Positions 8,327 through 16,931 of a DNA stretch of 64,000 nucleotides are shown one piece after another (the first letter of the stretch is position 1; every line of letters starts with the position of its first letter). A model generated the notes under the pieces. That model saw only the letters and a program-made list of their open reading frames with translations, made no database searches and was not told the DNA's origin. Both the position numbers and the translations under genes were made by a program. This DNA comes from G963666535 sp963666535 (GTDB taxonomy: Bacteria; Bacillota; Clostridia; Oscillospirales; Oscillospiraceae). The stretch spans positions 744,001 to 808,000 of the forward strand of contig OY762913.1 in NCBI GenBank assembly GCA_963666535.1. Reading direction: 5' to 3'.

Positions 8327-10327
8327 TTAATAATTCGGGCCGTCCTCTGTCTGTTCCACCGCTGCGAGATACCCTGTCCGAACGGCCTGATCAATTTTTT
8401 TCGGCTTAATAGCGTCACCGATCACCCAGACGTCCGCATTTCCGGCGGCCTCTTTTAATGCGGCGCAATCCGCCGTCTTCATCCCCAGCGCGTAGATCAC
8501 TTGATCGGCGGGCAATTTTTGAATTCCAAACTCGCTCTGGACGACGACACCGTCTTCTTCAATTTCAAGACAGCTTGTTTTGGTGAGTATGGTCATGTTA
8601 TTCTTCTCCATCTCCCACATCAATGCCTCGCGGTACATTCCGAAGGATTCGTTTGCCACGCGGTCAAGCAGCTCGACCACAGTCACTTCATGCCCGGTTT
8701 TCTGCAGATGCAGCCCAGTTTCGCAGCCGACAAGGCCGCCTCCCACCATAACGATCTTCCTTCCGCAATGGAAATCGTCCTCATATACCTCCATGGCCTG
8801 GCAAGCATGCTCAATGCCTTTTATGGTCGGGGTGATCGGGGTAGAACCCGTTGCCAGAATCACTGTATCGGGGGCTAACGCCTTGATAAACTCCGGCGTT
8901 ACCTCCGTATGAAGCATCACCTTAATATTCCGTTTATGCACCTGACGAATCAGCAGATCCTTGAAGTTTCTTAAATCCGGCTTGTCGACATCAACATCCG
9001 CAAACCACAGCAGACCTCCCAGTGCACCAGATTTTTCGACCAGCGTCACGTTGTGGCCGCGATCGCAGGACGTGATGGCGGCCTGCATTCCCGCCGCTCC
9101 ACCGCCGACAATCAAAACATGCTTTCCGCTCTCTGGAGTGGGAAGAGTATCGGGGTCAAACGGCAGGTGTGCGAGTGGATTAATGGTGCAGTGCCCGACA
9201 TACAGCGCCAGCTCCTCACTAGAAAAGGGAAGGTCGTCATATCCCTCCTCCGGAGAGCCGGGGAAGCATTTATAGCACCTGAGGCATCTGCGAATCTCAT
9301 CCGTCCGGTCTTCCTTACACTTGTTGACAAACTCGGGATCCGCCAACATCTGCCGGCCCAGAACTACAAAGTCCACCATGCCTTTTTCTAAAATCTCTTC
9401 GCAGAATTCCGGTGAATTGATTCCACCAACAACACCTACTGGAAGCTTGGTGTACGATTTGACAACGGAGGCAGCTTCGGCGTTCAGCCCATGGGGATGG
9501 TACATGCTGCTCTCAGTTCCGGATTTGACCGACTGATCGTATATGCCGCATGTCACATGAACAGAAGTGATATAGTCCTCAACCATCCTAATAAACAGCC
9601 CTGTCTCATCGGGCGTTATACCGCCCGGCTGATGGTCAGTGCCGTCAATTCGGAGCTCCACCAAAAAGTCTGTGCCAACCGCCTCCCTGATCGTTTTCAG
9701 CACCTGCCTTGGAAACCTCGCTCTGTTTTCCAGCGTGCCGCCGTATTCGTCTGTTCTGGTATTCATAAGCGGAGATAAAAACTGCGTAAAAAGAAAGCCA
9801 TGCCCACCGTGGACCAGTACGCCGTCAAAGCCAGCCTTCTGCATATAAACGGCGGCAGTCGCAAAATCGCCAGCGATCCGATCCATATCCTCTTTTGTCA
9901 TAGGGCGCGCGATTAGCCCGGCAAAGTTTTTGTCAGCTACCGGTCCAATGCAGTCTTCCCCAGGTCCGAAGGGCACCTTTTCCTTCCCCCCGTGGACAAG
10001 CTCGGCCAAAGCGATTGCCCCGTGCTTCTTAATGCGCGTAGCATACATGGCAACCGCATCAAACGTCTCCCTATCCTCTTCCGGCTTGGCAAAGTCGAAT
10101 GGACGAAAACCCGGGATCCGAATCGCGTCCACAAAATTAATATCCGTTTCGCCCAGAATGACGCAGGCGTTCCCACCCTTAGCCGGCATCTCCAGCTTCC
10201 GATAGGAAAATTCCCGCGCGGCAGGATTCTGCACAATCAGCCCAAACGCCATGGGCGCACTGACCACACGGTTTCTATACACCCGATTTCCCACCTTAAG
10301 GGGACTTAATAGTTTCTCGTATTTCAT
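8327..10327 (-). CDS. NADH:flavin oxidoreductase, OYE/2,4-dienoyl-CoA reductase type with FeS (ene-reductase 1)
   Basis: Multidomain flavoprotein of 666 residues. An FMN TIM barrel lies at about 1-335 ('HGGHGFLFTQFLSPLMNTRTDEYGGTLENR'). A 4Fe-4S cysteine cluster follows ('CLRCYKCFPG' plus 'GHCTINP'). A FAD Rossmann motif is at about 400 ('VLIVGGGAAGMQAAI') and an NAD(P) motif at about 545 ('IVMVGGGLVGCETGL'). Relatives reduce activated C=C bonds: 2,4-dienoyl-CoA reductase, BaiCD/BaiH, clostridial enoate reductase and the chalcone ene-reductase of Eubacterium ramulus. It is clearly paralogous to 25902-27887. ATG at 10327 has GGAGG. In this context I infer an ene-reductase acting on a flavonoid, chalcone or related enone; the substrate is unproven. 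Confidence 0.9.
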   Translation of the reverse strand: MKYEKLLSPLKVGNRVYRNRVVSAPMAFGLIVQNPAAREFSYRKLEMPAKGGNACVILGETDINFVDAIRIPGFRPFDFAKPEEDRETFDAVAMYATRIKKHGAIALAELVHGGKEKVPFGPGEDCIGPVADKNFAGLIARPMTKEDMDRIAGDFATAAVYMQKAGFDGVLVHGGHGFLFTQFLSPLMNTRTDEYGGTLENRARFPRQVLKTIREAVGTDFLVELRIDGTDHQPGGITPDETGLFIRMVEDYITSVHVTCGIYDQSVKSGTESSMYHPHGLNAEAASVVKSYTKLPVGVVGGINSPEFCEEILEKGMVDFVVLGRQMLADPEFVNKCKEDRTDEIRRCLRCYKCFPGSPEEGYDDLPFSSEELALYVGHCTINPLAHLPFDPDTLPTPESGKHVLIVGGGAAGMQAAITSCDRGHNVTLVEKSGALGGLLWFADVDVDKPDLRNFKDLLIRQVHKRNIKVMLHTEVTPEFIKALAPDTVILATGSTPITPTIKGIEHACQAMEVYEDDFHCGRKIVMVGGGLVGCETGLHLQKTGHEVTVVELLDRVANESFGMYREALMWEMEKNNMTILTKTSCLEIEEDGVVVQSEFGIQKLPADQVIYALGMKTADCAALKEAAGNADVWVIGDAIKPKKIDQAVRTGYLAAVEQTEDGPNY

Positions 10328-10495
10328 AGCGATCCTCCAAAATTCATGATATCACAGTGATTTTTGTTTGATAAATATCCTTGAACCATATAGCAACCTA
10401 TGTGCTATTCCAAACTGTACCTATTTGATTTTTTGCTTTGTCTTATCCTTTCGTACGTCTTTTGAAAAATCATACTTTTTTTCAACATCACTTAA

Positions 10496-11155
10496 CTAAT
10501 CAAACATTGGCTTTATTTCAGAACTAATGATCAGGTTTGCCTCTGTCGCCGCCTGAATCTGATCCAGTGTAAATTCGGGGTTATATTCTGTCAGCAGCAA
10601 GCCTTCAGATGTGACCTCCATTACCCCCATCTCGGTGATTATTTTTGATACGCACTTTACGGCGGTATAAGGCAGCCTACACTTTTTAAGAATCTTAGGT
10701 GCGCCCTTGGTCGTGTGTTCCATGGCCACAATGACCATCTTTGCTCCGACTAAGAGATCCATTGCTCCGCCCATACCAGGCATTTTCTTGCCGGGGATGA
10801 TCCAGTTCGACAGAGATCCCTCCTCATCCACCTCAAGACCGCCCAGAACGGTTGCATTTACATGTCCGCCTCTTATCAGTCCGAAGGACACCGATGAGTC
10901 GATGAAGCTGCCGCCGGGCGCGACAGCGGCAGGCGCACCGCCCGCGTTTACCACATGGATGTGGTCTGTGTTGCTGTCGTTTACAGCGCCCGTCCCGATA
11001 ATTCCGTTTTCGGACTGTAAGGTAACACGCACGTTTTCTGGCAGATAATTGGGAACCAGAGTAGGAAGCCCGATGCCAAGGTTAACAACATCACCGTCCT
11101 TCAGTTCCTGCGCCACACGTGCGGCAATAAAGTCCTTCATTTGGTTCTGTTCCAT
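10496..11155 (-). CDS. atoA: 3-oxoacid (acetoacetate-type) CoA-transferase, subunit B
   Basis: Beta subunit of a family I CoA-transferase, about 219 residues. It carries the catalytic-glutamate signature 'SENGIIGTG', and conserved 'PGKKMPGMGGAMDL' and 'VTSEGL' follow. The start ATG at 11155 overlaps the TGA of subunit A by one base (TGATG), so the two are translationally coupled. Known relatives transfer CoA between acetyl/butyryl-CoA and acetoacetate. The BKACE lyase of the same cluster should release free acetoacetate, so activation of that product is the likely job. The symbol is by family resemblance; succinyl-CoA-type (scoB) or other 3-oxoacid specificity cannot be excluded. Confidence 0.9.
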   Translation of the reverse strand: MEQNQMKDFIAARVAQELKDGDVVNLGIGLPTLVPNYLPENVRVTLQSENGIIGTGAVNDSNTDHIHVVNAGGAPAAVAPGGSFIDSSVSFGLIRGGHVNATVLGGLEVDEEGSLSNWIIPGKKMPGMGGAMDLLVGAKMVIVAMEHTTKGAPKILKKCRLPYTAVKCVSKIITEMGVMEVTSEGLLLTEYNPEFTLDQIQAATEANLIISSEIKPMFD

Positions 11156-11844
11156 CAATACAGCCCTCCCTCGACAACATAATTGACCAGTACGCCGGGG
11201 GTTCGCACATTTTCCGGCTCAATCTCACCGATTTCGACCAATTTCTCCGCTTCGGCAATGACAACTTCCGCAGCGGTTGCCATCACAATACTGAAGTTGC
11301 TGGTGCCGCCCTTATACCATACATTTCCGGACTTATCTATTTCATAGCCGCTGATGACCGCAAAATCTGCGCAGAGGGGAGCCATCAGCAGATAATCACG
11401 TCCGTTTACTGTCTGTTTCCCGAGACACAGCGGGGTGTCCTCCACGATCGTTCCAACGCCTGTTGGAGTAAGTACCCCGCCAAGTCCTGCGCCCGCGGCG
11501 CGAATCATTTCAACCAGCGAGCCCTGCGGAACCAGAACGACCTCCAGAGTTCCTTCCTGCATGGACTGGACGGTAACCTCCGGATTCATACCAACATGAG
11601 TCGTAATAAGCTTTTTGACCTGTCGGTTGTGAATCAGCTTTGCAACGCCATAATATTCCTCGTTCAGTGGTCCCCCGGGCATGGCCGCGTCGTTACAAAT
11701 CATGGTCAAATCTCTCACGCTGCTTTTAGACAGCGCGTCTATAAATCTGTGCGCGTTTCCGCAGCCCATAAAGCCGCCGAACATAACGCTGGCTCCATCG
11801 GGAATCAGCTTTATCGCATCCTCAACGGATATGAATTTTGTCAT
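11155..11844 (-). CDS. atoD: 3-oxoacid (acetoacetate-type) CoA-transferase, subunit A
   Basis: Alpha subunit of a family I CoA-transferase, 229 residues. The N-terminal glycine-rich CoA-binding region reads 'DGASVMFGGFMGCGNAHRFI'. It also has 'VPQGSLVEMIRAAGAGLGGVLTPTGVGT' and ends 'GVLVNYVVEGGLY'. It forms a heteromer with the next gene, whose start overlaps its stop. About 1 kb with a transposase relic and a small zinc-ribbon gene separates it from the BKACE gene upstream. The enzyme was therefore probably co-transcribed with the pathway operon before the insertion and may now have its own promoter. Confidence 0.9.
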   Translation of the reverse strand: MTKFISVEDAIKLIPDGASVMFGGFMGCGNAHRFIDALSKSSVRDLTMICNDAAMPGGPLNEEYYGVAKLIHNRQVKKLITTHVGMNPEVTVQSMQEGTLEVVLVPQGSLVEMIRAAGAGLGGVLTPTGVGTIVEDTPLCLGKQTVNGRDYLLMAPLCADFAVISGYEIDKSGNVWYKGGTSNFSIVMATAAEVVIAEAEKLVEIGEIEPENVRTPGVLVNYVVEGGLY

Positions 11845-11999
11845 ATTATTTCCTCCCGGTCAGACTCTTTCAAATGCGGCAAATAGGGCCGTGACACCCA
11901 TACCGCCGAGGTTGCAGGGCGTTTTTTAGCGTCGAAGCGGCTTTTGCCGCTCGTGGAGCCGCAGGACGATCATGCGCGCTCCGGACGCGCCGATCGGAT

Positions 12000-12414
12000 G
12001 CCACAAGGAAAAAGCGCCGGCGTTCACGCTTATGGCCGATCTAAAGAAGGTACACGCCGGGGTGGACGAGCAGACGGCGCTGTATCAGCTGGACACCTTC
12101 GATCAAAAAGGGGGCGGCAAATATCCGAAAATTGCTCTGTCCTGGCGGGATAACTGGGCCAATCTGAGCACCTATTTCAAGTATCCCCAAGAGGTCAGAA
12201 CACTGATTCACACCACGAACGCCATTGAGAAGTTCAGCCGTCAGCTGCGGAAAGTGCCAAAATCAAAGTTGGTTTCCCGACTGACGACAGCTTTCTAAAA
12301 ATGCTGTATCTGGCCGTGATCGACATCACGAAAAAGTGGACGGGCCGTGGAAGCACTGGGGGCAGATCCACGCCCAATTGGAGATCTTCTTCGCCCTTAG
12401 ACTGCCCGACTAGC
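12000..12414 (+). pseudogene. IS256-family transposase C-terminal fragment
   Basis: The + strand encodes 'MADLKKVHAGVDEQTALYQLDTF', then 'YPKIALSWRDNWANLSTYFKYPQEVRTLI' and 'TTNAIEKFSRQLRK', the C-terminal third of a Mutator/IS256 transposase. A frameshift near 12290 is followed by 'KMLYLAV.DITKKWTGR' in another frame. It differs from the two full IS256 copies in the window. It sits between the CoA-transferase genes and the rest of the pathway operon. Confidence 0.8.
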
Positions 12415-12667
12415 AGAAAACGGCCGCCGCGTAAAGGGTAAAGTAACTTGCTGCGCGGCAGCTTACCTTAACACGCGTACTGTTTCAGACAATAATACGC
12501 GCGAGGCGGAACGCCGGTTTCCGACCTTCCGCCCCCCAAAATATTCCGCCCTGTTTTACGCTACTGGTACGGTCGCGCAAAATTACAGTGCCTTGCCATC
12601 ACGCGCGCCGGAATGCGTTATTTTGTCAGGCAACTACGGGAATACGACATCGTCCTGGGTGTCCGGA

Positions 12668-12838
12668 TTACTCGTACACCTCGTCATATGCGTCATCGTC
12701 CGGCATTCTTGCGCCGTCCTTTTCATAGATCCCCTGCGCCCGGCATACGGGACATTGCCCGAAGCGCTCACCGAAGTATGGGATTAACTCGACGGCATAC
12801 TTAAATTTCTTGCCGCATACCGAGCAGCGATAATACAT
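12668..12838 (-). CDS. Small zinc-ribbon protein
   Basis: 56-residue protein with two CxxC pairs ('CSVCGKKFKY' and 'CPVCRAQG') and an acidic C-terminus ('DDDAYDEVYE'). It should bind one zinc; I do not recognise a named family. The ATG at 12838 has GGGGAG eight bases upstream. A longer reading from 12859 is possible but has no good site. It follows the BKACE gene within about 20 bp on the same strand and so is the last member of the cupin-SDR-dehydrogenase-cyclase-BKACE operon. A metal-handling or regulatory accessory role is possible, because both cyclase-family hydrolases and BKACE enzymes need divalent metal; this is speculation. Confidence 0.65.
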   Translation of the reverse strand: MYYRCSVCGKKFKYAVELIPYFGERFGQCPVCRAQGIYEKDGARMPDDDAYDEVYE

Positions 12839-12860
12839 GAAGCAGGCTCCCCAACTCATA

Positions 12861-13703
12861 TTACAGGTTCAGTCCAAGAATTTCACGAGCCTCGGCGGGT
12901 GTGGCGACTTCACTTCCATATTCGCGTATCACACGGGCGGCTCTCTCAACGAACTGAACGTTGCTGTCAGCGAGCTGTCCCCTGCCGTACATAACGTTAT
13001 CCTCCATCCCGACGCGAATGTGTCCGCCCAAAGCGACTGTTGTGTACATTATTTCCATGGCACAGTGACCCACGCCAAAGCTGGACCATGTCGAACCGGG
13101 GCAGAGTGTTTCCATTGTTTCCTTCATGAACAGCAAGTTCTTTGTGCTCCCCGGAATGCCGTTGGCACAGCCCATGCAGAACTGGAAGTGAAGCGGTGCC
13201 TTAAGTACGCCCTTTTTCAGATAGTACGCGGCGTTGGCAATCATACCTGGGTCGAACGTTTCGATTTCCGGCTTTACTCCCCATTCCTGCATATTGCGTC
13301 CCAGCTCATCCAAAAAGGCGGGCGGATTGAGAAACAGGCTGCTGTTGAGCCAGTTCATGGAACCGCAGTCATAGGAACCCATCTCGGGGCGCAGCTCCTT
13401 CAAGTGTGCCTGGCGTGTTTCGTCGGTAGCGTGAAGGTCACCGGAGGTTGTCAGATTTAGAACGATGTCACATCCGGGATAACGTTCTCTTAAGAGCTTA
13501 ACGGTTTCACGAAATTTGGCAGTATCCATAGTCCCGTTTCCAGCGTCGTCACGCATATGAAGATGCGCAACGGCGGCGCCGGCCCTCCAGCACGCATAGA
13601 CGTCGTCCGCAATTTCCGAAGGCGTCATAGGCACGTTGGAATTATTTTCCTTTTTAGGCCATGCTCCGGTGGTTGCTACGGTAATAATCGTCTTCTTCGC
13701 CAT
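12861..13703 (-). CDS. BKACE-family beta-keto acid cleavage enzyme, probable triacetate acetoacetate-lyase
   Basis: 280-residue TIM-barrel enzyme of the DUF849/BKACE family, which condenses a beta-keto acid with acetyl-CoA to give acetoacetate and a new CoA ester. Metal-binding residues are visible: His48 and His50 in 'HLHMRD' and Glu234 in 'RVGMEDN', matching the Kce His-x-His...Glu pattern. In Clostridium scatologenes a BKACE member (TAL) splits triacetate (3,5-dioxohexanoate) with acetyl-CoA into acetoacetate and acetoacetyl-CoA. The neighbouring cyclase, dehydrogenase and SDR match the preceding steps, so that role is inferred here. ATG 13703 follows AGGAGGGG. The lysine-fermentation Kce role is unlikely because no kdd/kal genes are present. 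Confidence 0.85.
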   Translation of the reverse strand: MAKKTIITVATTGAWPKKENNSNVPMTPSEIADDVYACWRAGAAVAHLHMRDDAGNGTMDTAKFRETVKLLRERYPGCDIVLNLTTSGDLHATDETRQAHLKELRPEMGSYDCGSMNWLNSSLFLNPPAFLDELGRNMQEWGVKPEIETFDPGMIANAAYYLKKGVLKAPLHFQFCMGCANGIPGSTKNLLFMKETMETLCPGSTWSSFGVGHCAMEIMYTTVALGGHIRVGMEDNVMYGRGQLADSNVQFVERAARVIREYGSEVATPAEAREILGLNL

Positions 13704-13742
13704 AGTGCCCCTCCTTTTTTATGATTTCGGTCGACATCCGGC

Positions 13743-14750
13743 TTACTTATTTCGGTTAAAAAGGCGGGACAAATAATCAAGAGCGCTTCCGCCGCCGCCT
13801 TCGGTTCCGGCATAGCCAGTACCTCCGTACTCATAGGTGCGATCGGGCACGTTATTTAATTCATCTTCGTCAATTTCTGCTACGCAGCGTGCCATAGAGC
13901 CGTCACCCATATACCAGCGAAGGGGGAAACAATAGAAGTGAAAGCGCTTTCCCGATACCTTTGCCAAATCACCGCCAAGATTTTCAACACCTACGATACC
14001 GTTTCCCAGCATCGTCTTGTGGCAAGGCTCCCATGTGCCCCAGCAGCCCACGCTTTCAAGCTGTCCGAATTTCTCGTCATAGGCGGCTTGGCCATGGAGC
14101 CGGATGTATTCAAATTTGTCAAATTCGGCATAAGCCTCTTCGCCAAACAGCTGCTTGTATTCTTCGGTAATCGGGTTCCCCGTCGCCCCAAGCAAATTCA
14201 TGCGCGTCATTCCATTGTTGCCCATTGCAGTATGCAGCGGATGATCCAGTGCCTGGCTGTCCATGGCCACGCACTTTACTTTGTGCGCAGCAAACCACTT
14301 GCCGGCCTCAACCCCTGTGCCGCAGGAATAGTGATAGTACGCCTTGGAATCGTCAAACAGCTTGTGCATGCCTGTATCAAGGCATACGACCATTCCCGCA
14401 AGCTCTTCCGGCTTGATCCCAACCTTAGTACAGGCGGCTTCCAGATGCTTCGGCAGAATAAGCCCCCATGGCTCAATGTCGATGGGCAGGCAAACCGCTT
14501 CTCCGGTGTAGGCATCAACCGGCATTTCATGCGTGTAGCGGGCGCGTTTGCCGTCAAATTCATATTCCATGACATGGTGAGGGGCGTCGCAGTGGGTACC
14601 GGTATGCATGGTGCAGGTAATCTTCTGCGTTAGTACCCCGCCCTTTGCCATCGTGTGTGTATTATCAATGACCGGCTTGTCGAAATAGGGCCAACGTGGA
14701 ATTTCCGCACTGAAGGGATGTGAAAGATCAACAAATACTTTTTTTCCCAT
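13743..14750 (-). CDS. Cyclase-family metal hydrolase, probable dihydrophloroglucinol cyclohydrolase
   Basis: 335-residue member of the cyclase/kynurenine-formamidase superfamily. The metal motif HxGTHxDxPxH is seen as 'MHTGTHCDAPHH' (His49, His53, Asp55, His58 or His59). It is longer than bacterial kynurenine formamidases (about 210 residues), with extra C-terminal sequence ending in a Gly-rich stretch ('GGTGYAGTEGGGG'). Family members hydrolyse cyclic C-C or C-N bonds. In the C. scatologenes phloroglucinol route a cyclase-family enzyme (DPGC) opens dihydrophloroglucinol to 3-hydroxy-5-oxohexanoate. The gene lies between the BKACE and the 3-hydroxyacyl-CoA-dehydrogenase-like genes on the same strand, with gaps of 39 and 49 bp, supporting that assignment. 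The ring substrate itself is inferred. Confidence 0.85.
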   Translation of the reverse strand: MGKKVFVDLSHPFSAEIPRWPYFDKPVIDNTHTMAKGGVLTQKITCTMHTGTHCDAPHHVMEYEFDGKRARYTHEMPVDAYTGEAVCLPIDIEPWGLILPKHLEAACTKVGIKPEELAGMVVCLDTGMHKLFDDSKAYYHYSCGTGVEAGKWFAAHKVKCVAMDSQALDHPLHTAMGNNGMTRMNLLGATGNPITEEYKQLFGEEAYAEFDKFEYIRLHGQAAYDEKFGQLESVGCWGTWEPCHKTMLGNGIVGVENLGGDLAKVSGKRFHFYCFPLRWYMGDGSMARCVAEIDEDELNNVPDRTYEYGGTGYAGTEGGGGSALDYLSRLFNRNK

Positions 14751-14799
14751 TATAAATTCCTCCTATGTAGTAAACATTATTTAAAATTAATGGCTCTTC

Positions 14800-15735
14800 T
14801 TATTTACCGTAAAGCATATGAATCAGATACTCGTTAAGCGCTGCGTTTGTGTTCTTCACCTGTTCCTCCGTCCATGTCTGGAACCCTTCCCCCGATTTGA
14901 ACCCCAGCTTACCCTCATCCCGGAGCTGCTTGAGCAGCGGTGACGGCTGATGGGAATCCTCCAAATCGCGGAGAATATAATCATGGATGCGATAAGTCAG
15001 CTCAGTACCTACCATATCGGCATTTTCCAGCGGTCCAAGCTGCGGCAGGCGCAGACCGAAGGAGTACCTCACCGCGTCATCCACGGTTTTCGCATCGGCG
15101 ATCCCATGCTCAACAATGGAGATGGCTTCCCGCCACAGGGCGTGCTGCATGCGGTTTGCTATAAAGCCGGGAACGTCCTTTTTACACAGAACGGGCTTTT
15201 TGCCGACAGAAGCGAGAAGCTCCATCACGGTTTCGGCGGTATGGTCACTTGTTGCGTCCGATTGAATGACCTCTACCAGGGGTATGAGGTGAGCCGGATT
15301 CCAGAAATGCGTCCCGGCGAACCGGTCCCGATACACAAGCTCGCGGCTAATTTCCGAAGGGCTCATGACGGAAGAATTGGTACAAAAGATTGCGTCCGGA
15401 CGGCAGCGTGACTCCAATTTTGCGAAGATGTCCCGCTTTACCTGCATATCCTCGAATACCGCTTCAATCACCAAATCGGCATTTTTTACGCCTTCATTGT
15501 CAAGGTCAGTCGTAAAGGAAATGCGGGAAAGACGGCTTTCCAGCTCTTTCTCCGTAAGCGCAACCGCATCGATCAGTTGTCTGGTGTTGTTTCTGATGCC
15601 AGCGATTACGTCGGTTTCATACAGGTCGTATACTGTAATATGTAATTGCGGGTTGGAAGAAAAAACAAAGGCGATATTCTTTCCCATCATGCCTGCACCG
15701 CAGACAAGGATTTTCTTTATGTTTCCGATTTCCAT
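14800..15735 (-). CDS. 3-hydroxyacyl-CoA-dehydrogenase-family enzyme, probable 3-hydroxy-5-oxohexanoate dehydrogenase
   Basis: 311-residue NAD-dependent dehydrogenase. The N-terminal Rossmann motif 'VCGAGMMGKNIA' is followed by the family signature 'GTHFWNPAHLIPLVEV' with the catalytic His and Glu. The helical C-terminal domain begins at 'GFIANRMQHALWREA'. ATG 15735 is seven bases after GGAGG. No enoyl-CoA hydratase or thiolase is adjacent, so a classical beta-oxidation role is less likely than oxidation of a free 3-hydroxy acid. In the phloroglucinol pathway a member of this family (HOHDH) converts (S)-3-hydroxy-5-oxohexanoate to triacetate with NAD+. The gene is flanked by the inferred cyclohydrolase and reductase genes. 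Confidence 0.85.
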   Translation of the reverse strand: MEIGNIKKILVCGAGMMGKNIAFVFSSNPQLHITVYDLYETDVIAGIRNNTRQLIDAVALTEKELESRLSRISFTTDLDNEGVKNADLVIEAVFEDMQVKRDIFAKLESRCRPDAIFCTNSSVMSPSEISRELVYRDRFAGTHFWNPAHLIPLVEVIQSDATSDHTAETVMELLASVGKKPVLCKKDVPGFIANRMQHALWREAISIVEHGIADAKTVDDAVRYSFGLRLPQLGPLENADMVGTELTYRIHDYILRDLEDSHQPSPLLKQLRDEGKLGFKSGEGFQTWTEEQVKNTNAALNEYLIHMLYGK

Positions 15736-15762
15736 GATCAATCCTCCATGCAGATTGCTCGT

Positions 15763-16560
15763 TTAGCAGGCCCAGTAACCGCCAGTTGCATCGTAGTTTC
15801 CGCCCGTCAGGAAGTCAGAAGCAGCGGACGCGAGGAATATTGCCATGCCCACAAAATCAACCGGCTCGCCGAGGCGTCCGATTGGCAGACGCTTGAGGAA
15901 GTTCTGATAGACAGCGGACTCAGGGTCAAACATCCATTCGGTCAAATCAGAGCGGAAAACCGTCGGATTGATACTATTTACGTTAATGCCGTACGTTGCT
16001 GTCAGGTCGCAGGCCATAGACTGTACCATAAGGTCGCAGGCTCCCTTGGAGGCGCAGTAGCCGGTATAACCAGCCATGCCCATCTTTGAGCGCGCGGAGG
16101 ACACAATTACCATTTTTCCGCCCTTGCCCTGAAACGCCATCTGCACTGCGGCGGCACGAGAAACGACATACACGCTTTTCAAATCTGCGTCCATGATTTT
16201 CTGCCAATCCTCCACCGTCTGCTCCAATATGTTCTTGGGAGCGTTGTATCCGTGGCAGACCGCAAGAATGTTAAGCTCGCCGTATGCTTTTACCGTAAAC
16301 TGAATGAGTTTTTCCACCTCCTCTGCTGTTCCGGGGTCGGCAACAAACCCGACGATGTCACAGCCCTCAGTTTTGATTTCCTCAACAACAGCCTTCAATT
16401 TTTCTTCACTTCTGGCAGTAGCTACTACCTTAGCTCCGGCAAGAGCGTAAGCCTTTGCCACTGCTCCGCCTAAGGCTCCGGTTGCGCCTGTAACGACGGC
16501 TACACGACCTTCTAAAGAGAACATTTTCTCAACAAAATCTTTCCTTACCTGAATCGACAT
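15763..16560 (-). CDS. SDR-family reductase, probable phloroglucinol reductase
   Basis: 265-residue SDR. It has the cofactor loop 'TGATGALGGAVA', Ser in 'VIVSSARSKMG' and catalytic Tyr-x3-Lys in 'YCASKGA'. The usual NxAG element is replaced by 'AVCHGYN', which sets it apart from FabG. ATG 16560 follows AAGGAGGG. It is the second gene of the operon, 20 bp after the cupin and 27 bp before the dehydrogenase. Phloroglucinol reductase of anaerobes is an NADPH-dependent SDR that makes dihydrophloroglucinol, the first committed step, and this gene is the best-placed candidate. Two other SDRs in the window (5129-5896 and 62884-63681) are alternatives. The latter is also 265 residues long and also pairs with a cupin. 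Confidence 0.8.
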   Translation of the reverse strand: MSIQVRKDFVEKMFSLEGRVAVVTGATGALGGAVAKAYALAGAKVVATARSEEKLKAVVEEIKTEGCDIVGFVADPGTAEEVEKLIQFTVKAYGELNILAVCHGYNAPKNILEQTVEDWQKIMDADLKSVYVVSRAAAVQMAFQGKGGKMVIVSSARSKMGMAGYTGYCASKGACDLMVQSMACDLTATYGINVNSINPTVFRSDLTEWMFDPESAVYQNFLKRLPIGRLGEPVDFVGMAIFLASAASDFLTGGNYDATGGYWAC

Positions 16561-16580
16561 CGTATTGTCCCTCCTTTTCC

Positions 16581-16931
16581 TTATGCCTGCGGATAGTTAA
16601 TGACTACCAGCATTCTTGCGGGGAGATTGCTTTCATTTCTCAAATATCGCCCCTCATTTGGCTTGAACGAGATCGCTTCGTCCTTGTGGATCACATACTT
16701 GCTGCCGGCCTTATCGGTTACGGTCATTTCACCGTCCAGAACGTAGTAGAGTTTTTCCAGCGGGTTGTCCTCATACGCATATTCGGCGCCACCGCCGGGC
16801 AAGAAAGTGGAGACTCCCATCCAGAACTTCTCGGCGCCTGTCTCTTCCTTACCGTGAATACGCATTGCTACGCAGCCAAAATGTCCGGGTGCTTCATAGC
16901 CTTTCAGCTGATCAATTGTACGTTTAACCAT
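16581..16931 (-). CDS. Small cupin-domain protein
   Basis: 116-residue single-domain cupin, first gene of the leftward catabolic operon. Its core includes 'FLPGGGAEYAYEDNPLEKLYYVLDGEMTV' and ends 'VVINYPQA'. The second cupin motif is degenerate and the usual His-x-His metal pair is not obvious, so it may be a binding or isomerase-like cupin rather than a dioxygenase. ATG 16931 follows AAAGGA. A second 116-residue cupin (62490-62840) is clearly homologous ('YEAPGHF', 'FLPGGGA', 'GEMTV') and also precedes a 265-residue SDR. The conserved pairing suggests cupin and SDR act together. Function unknown. Confidence 0.85.
   Translation of the reverse strand: MVKRTIDQLKGYEAPGHFGCVAMRIHGKEETGAEKFWMGVSTFLPGGGAEYAYEDNPLEKLYYVLDGEMTVTDKAGSKYVIHKDEAISFKPNEGRYLRNESNLPARMLVVINYPQA

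Noticed and set aside
12861..13703. Kce of lysine fermentation
   Set aside because: Same BKACE family, but none of the lysine fermentation genes (kamA, kdd, kal) is nearby; the cyclase and dehydrogenase fit triacetate cleavage better.
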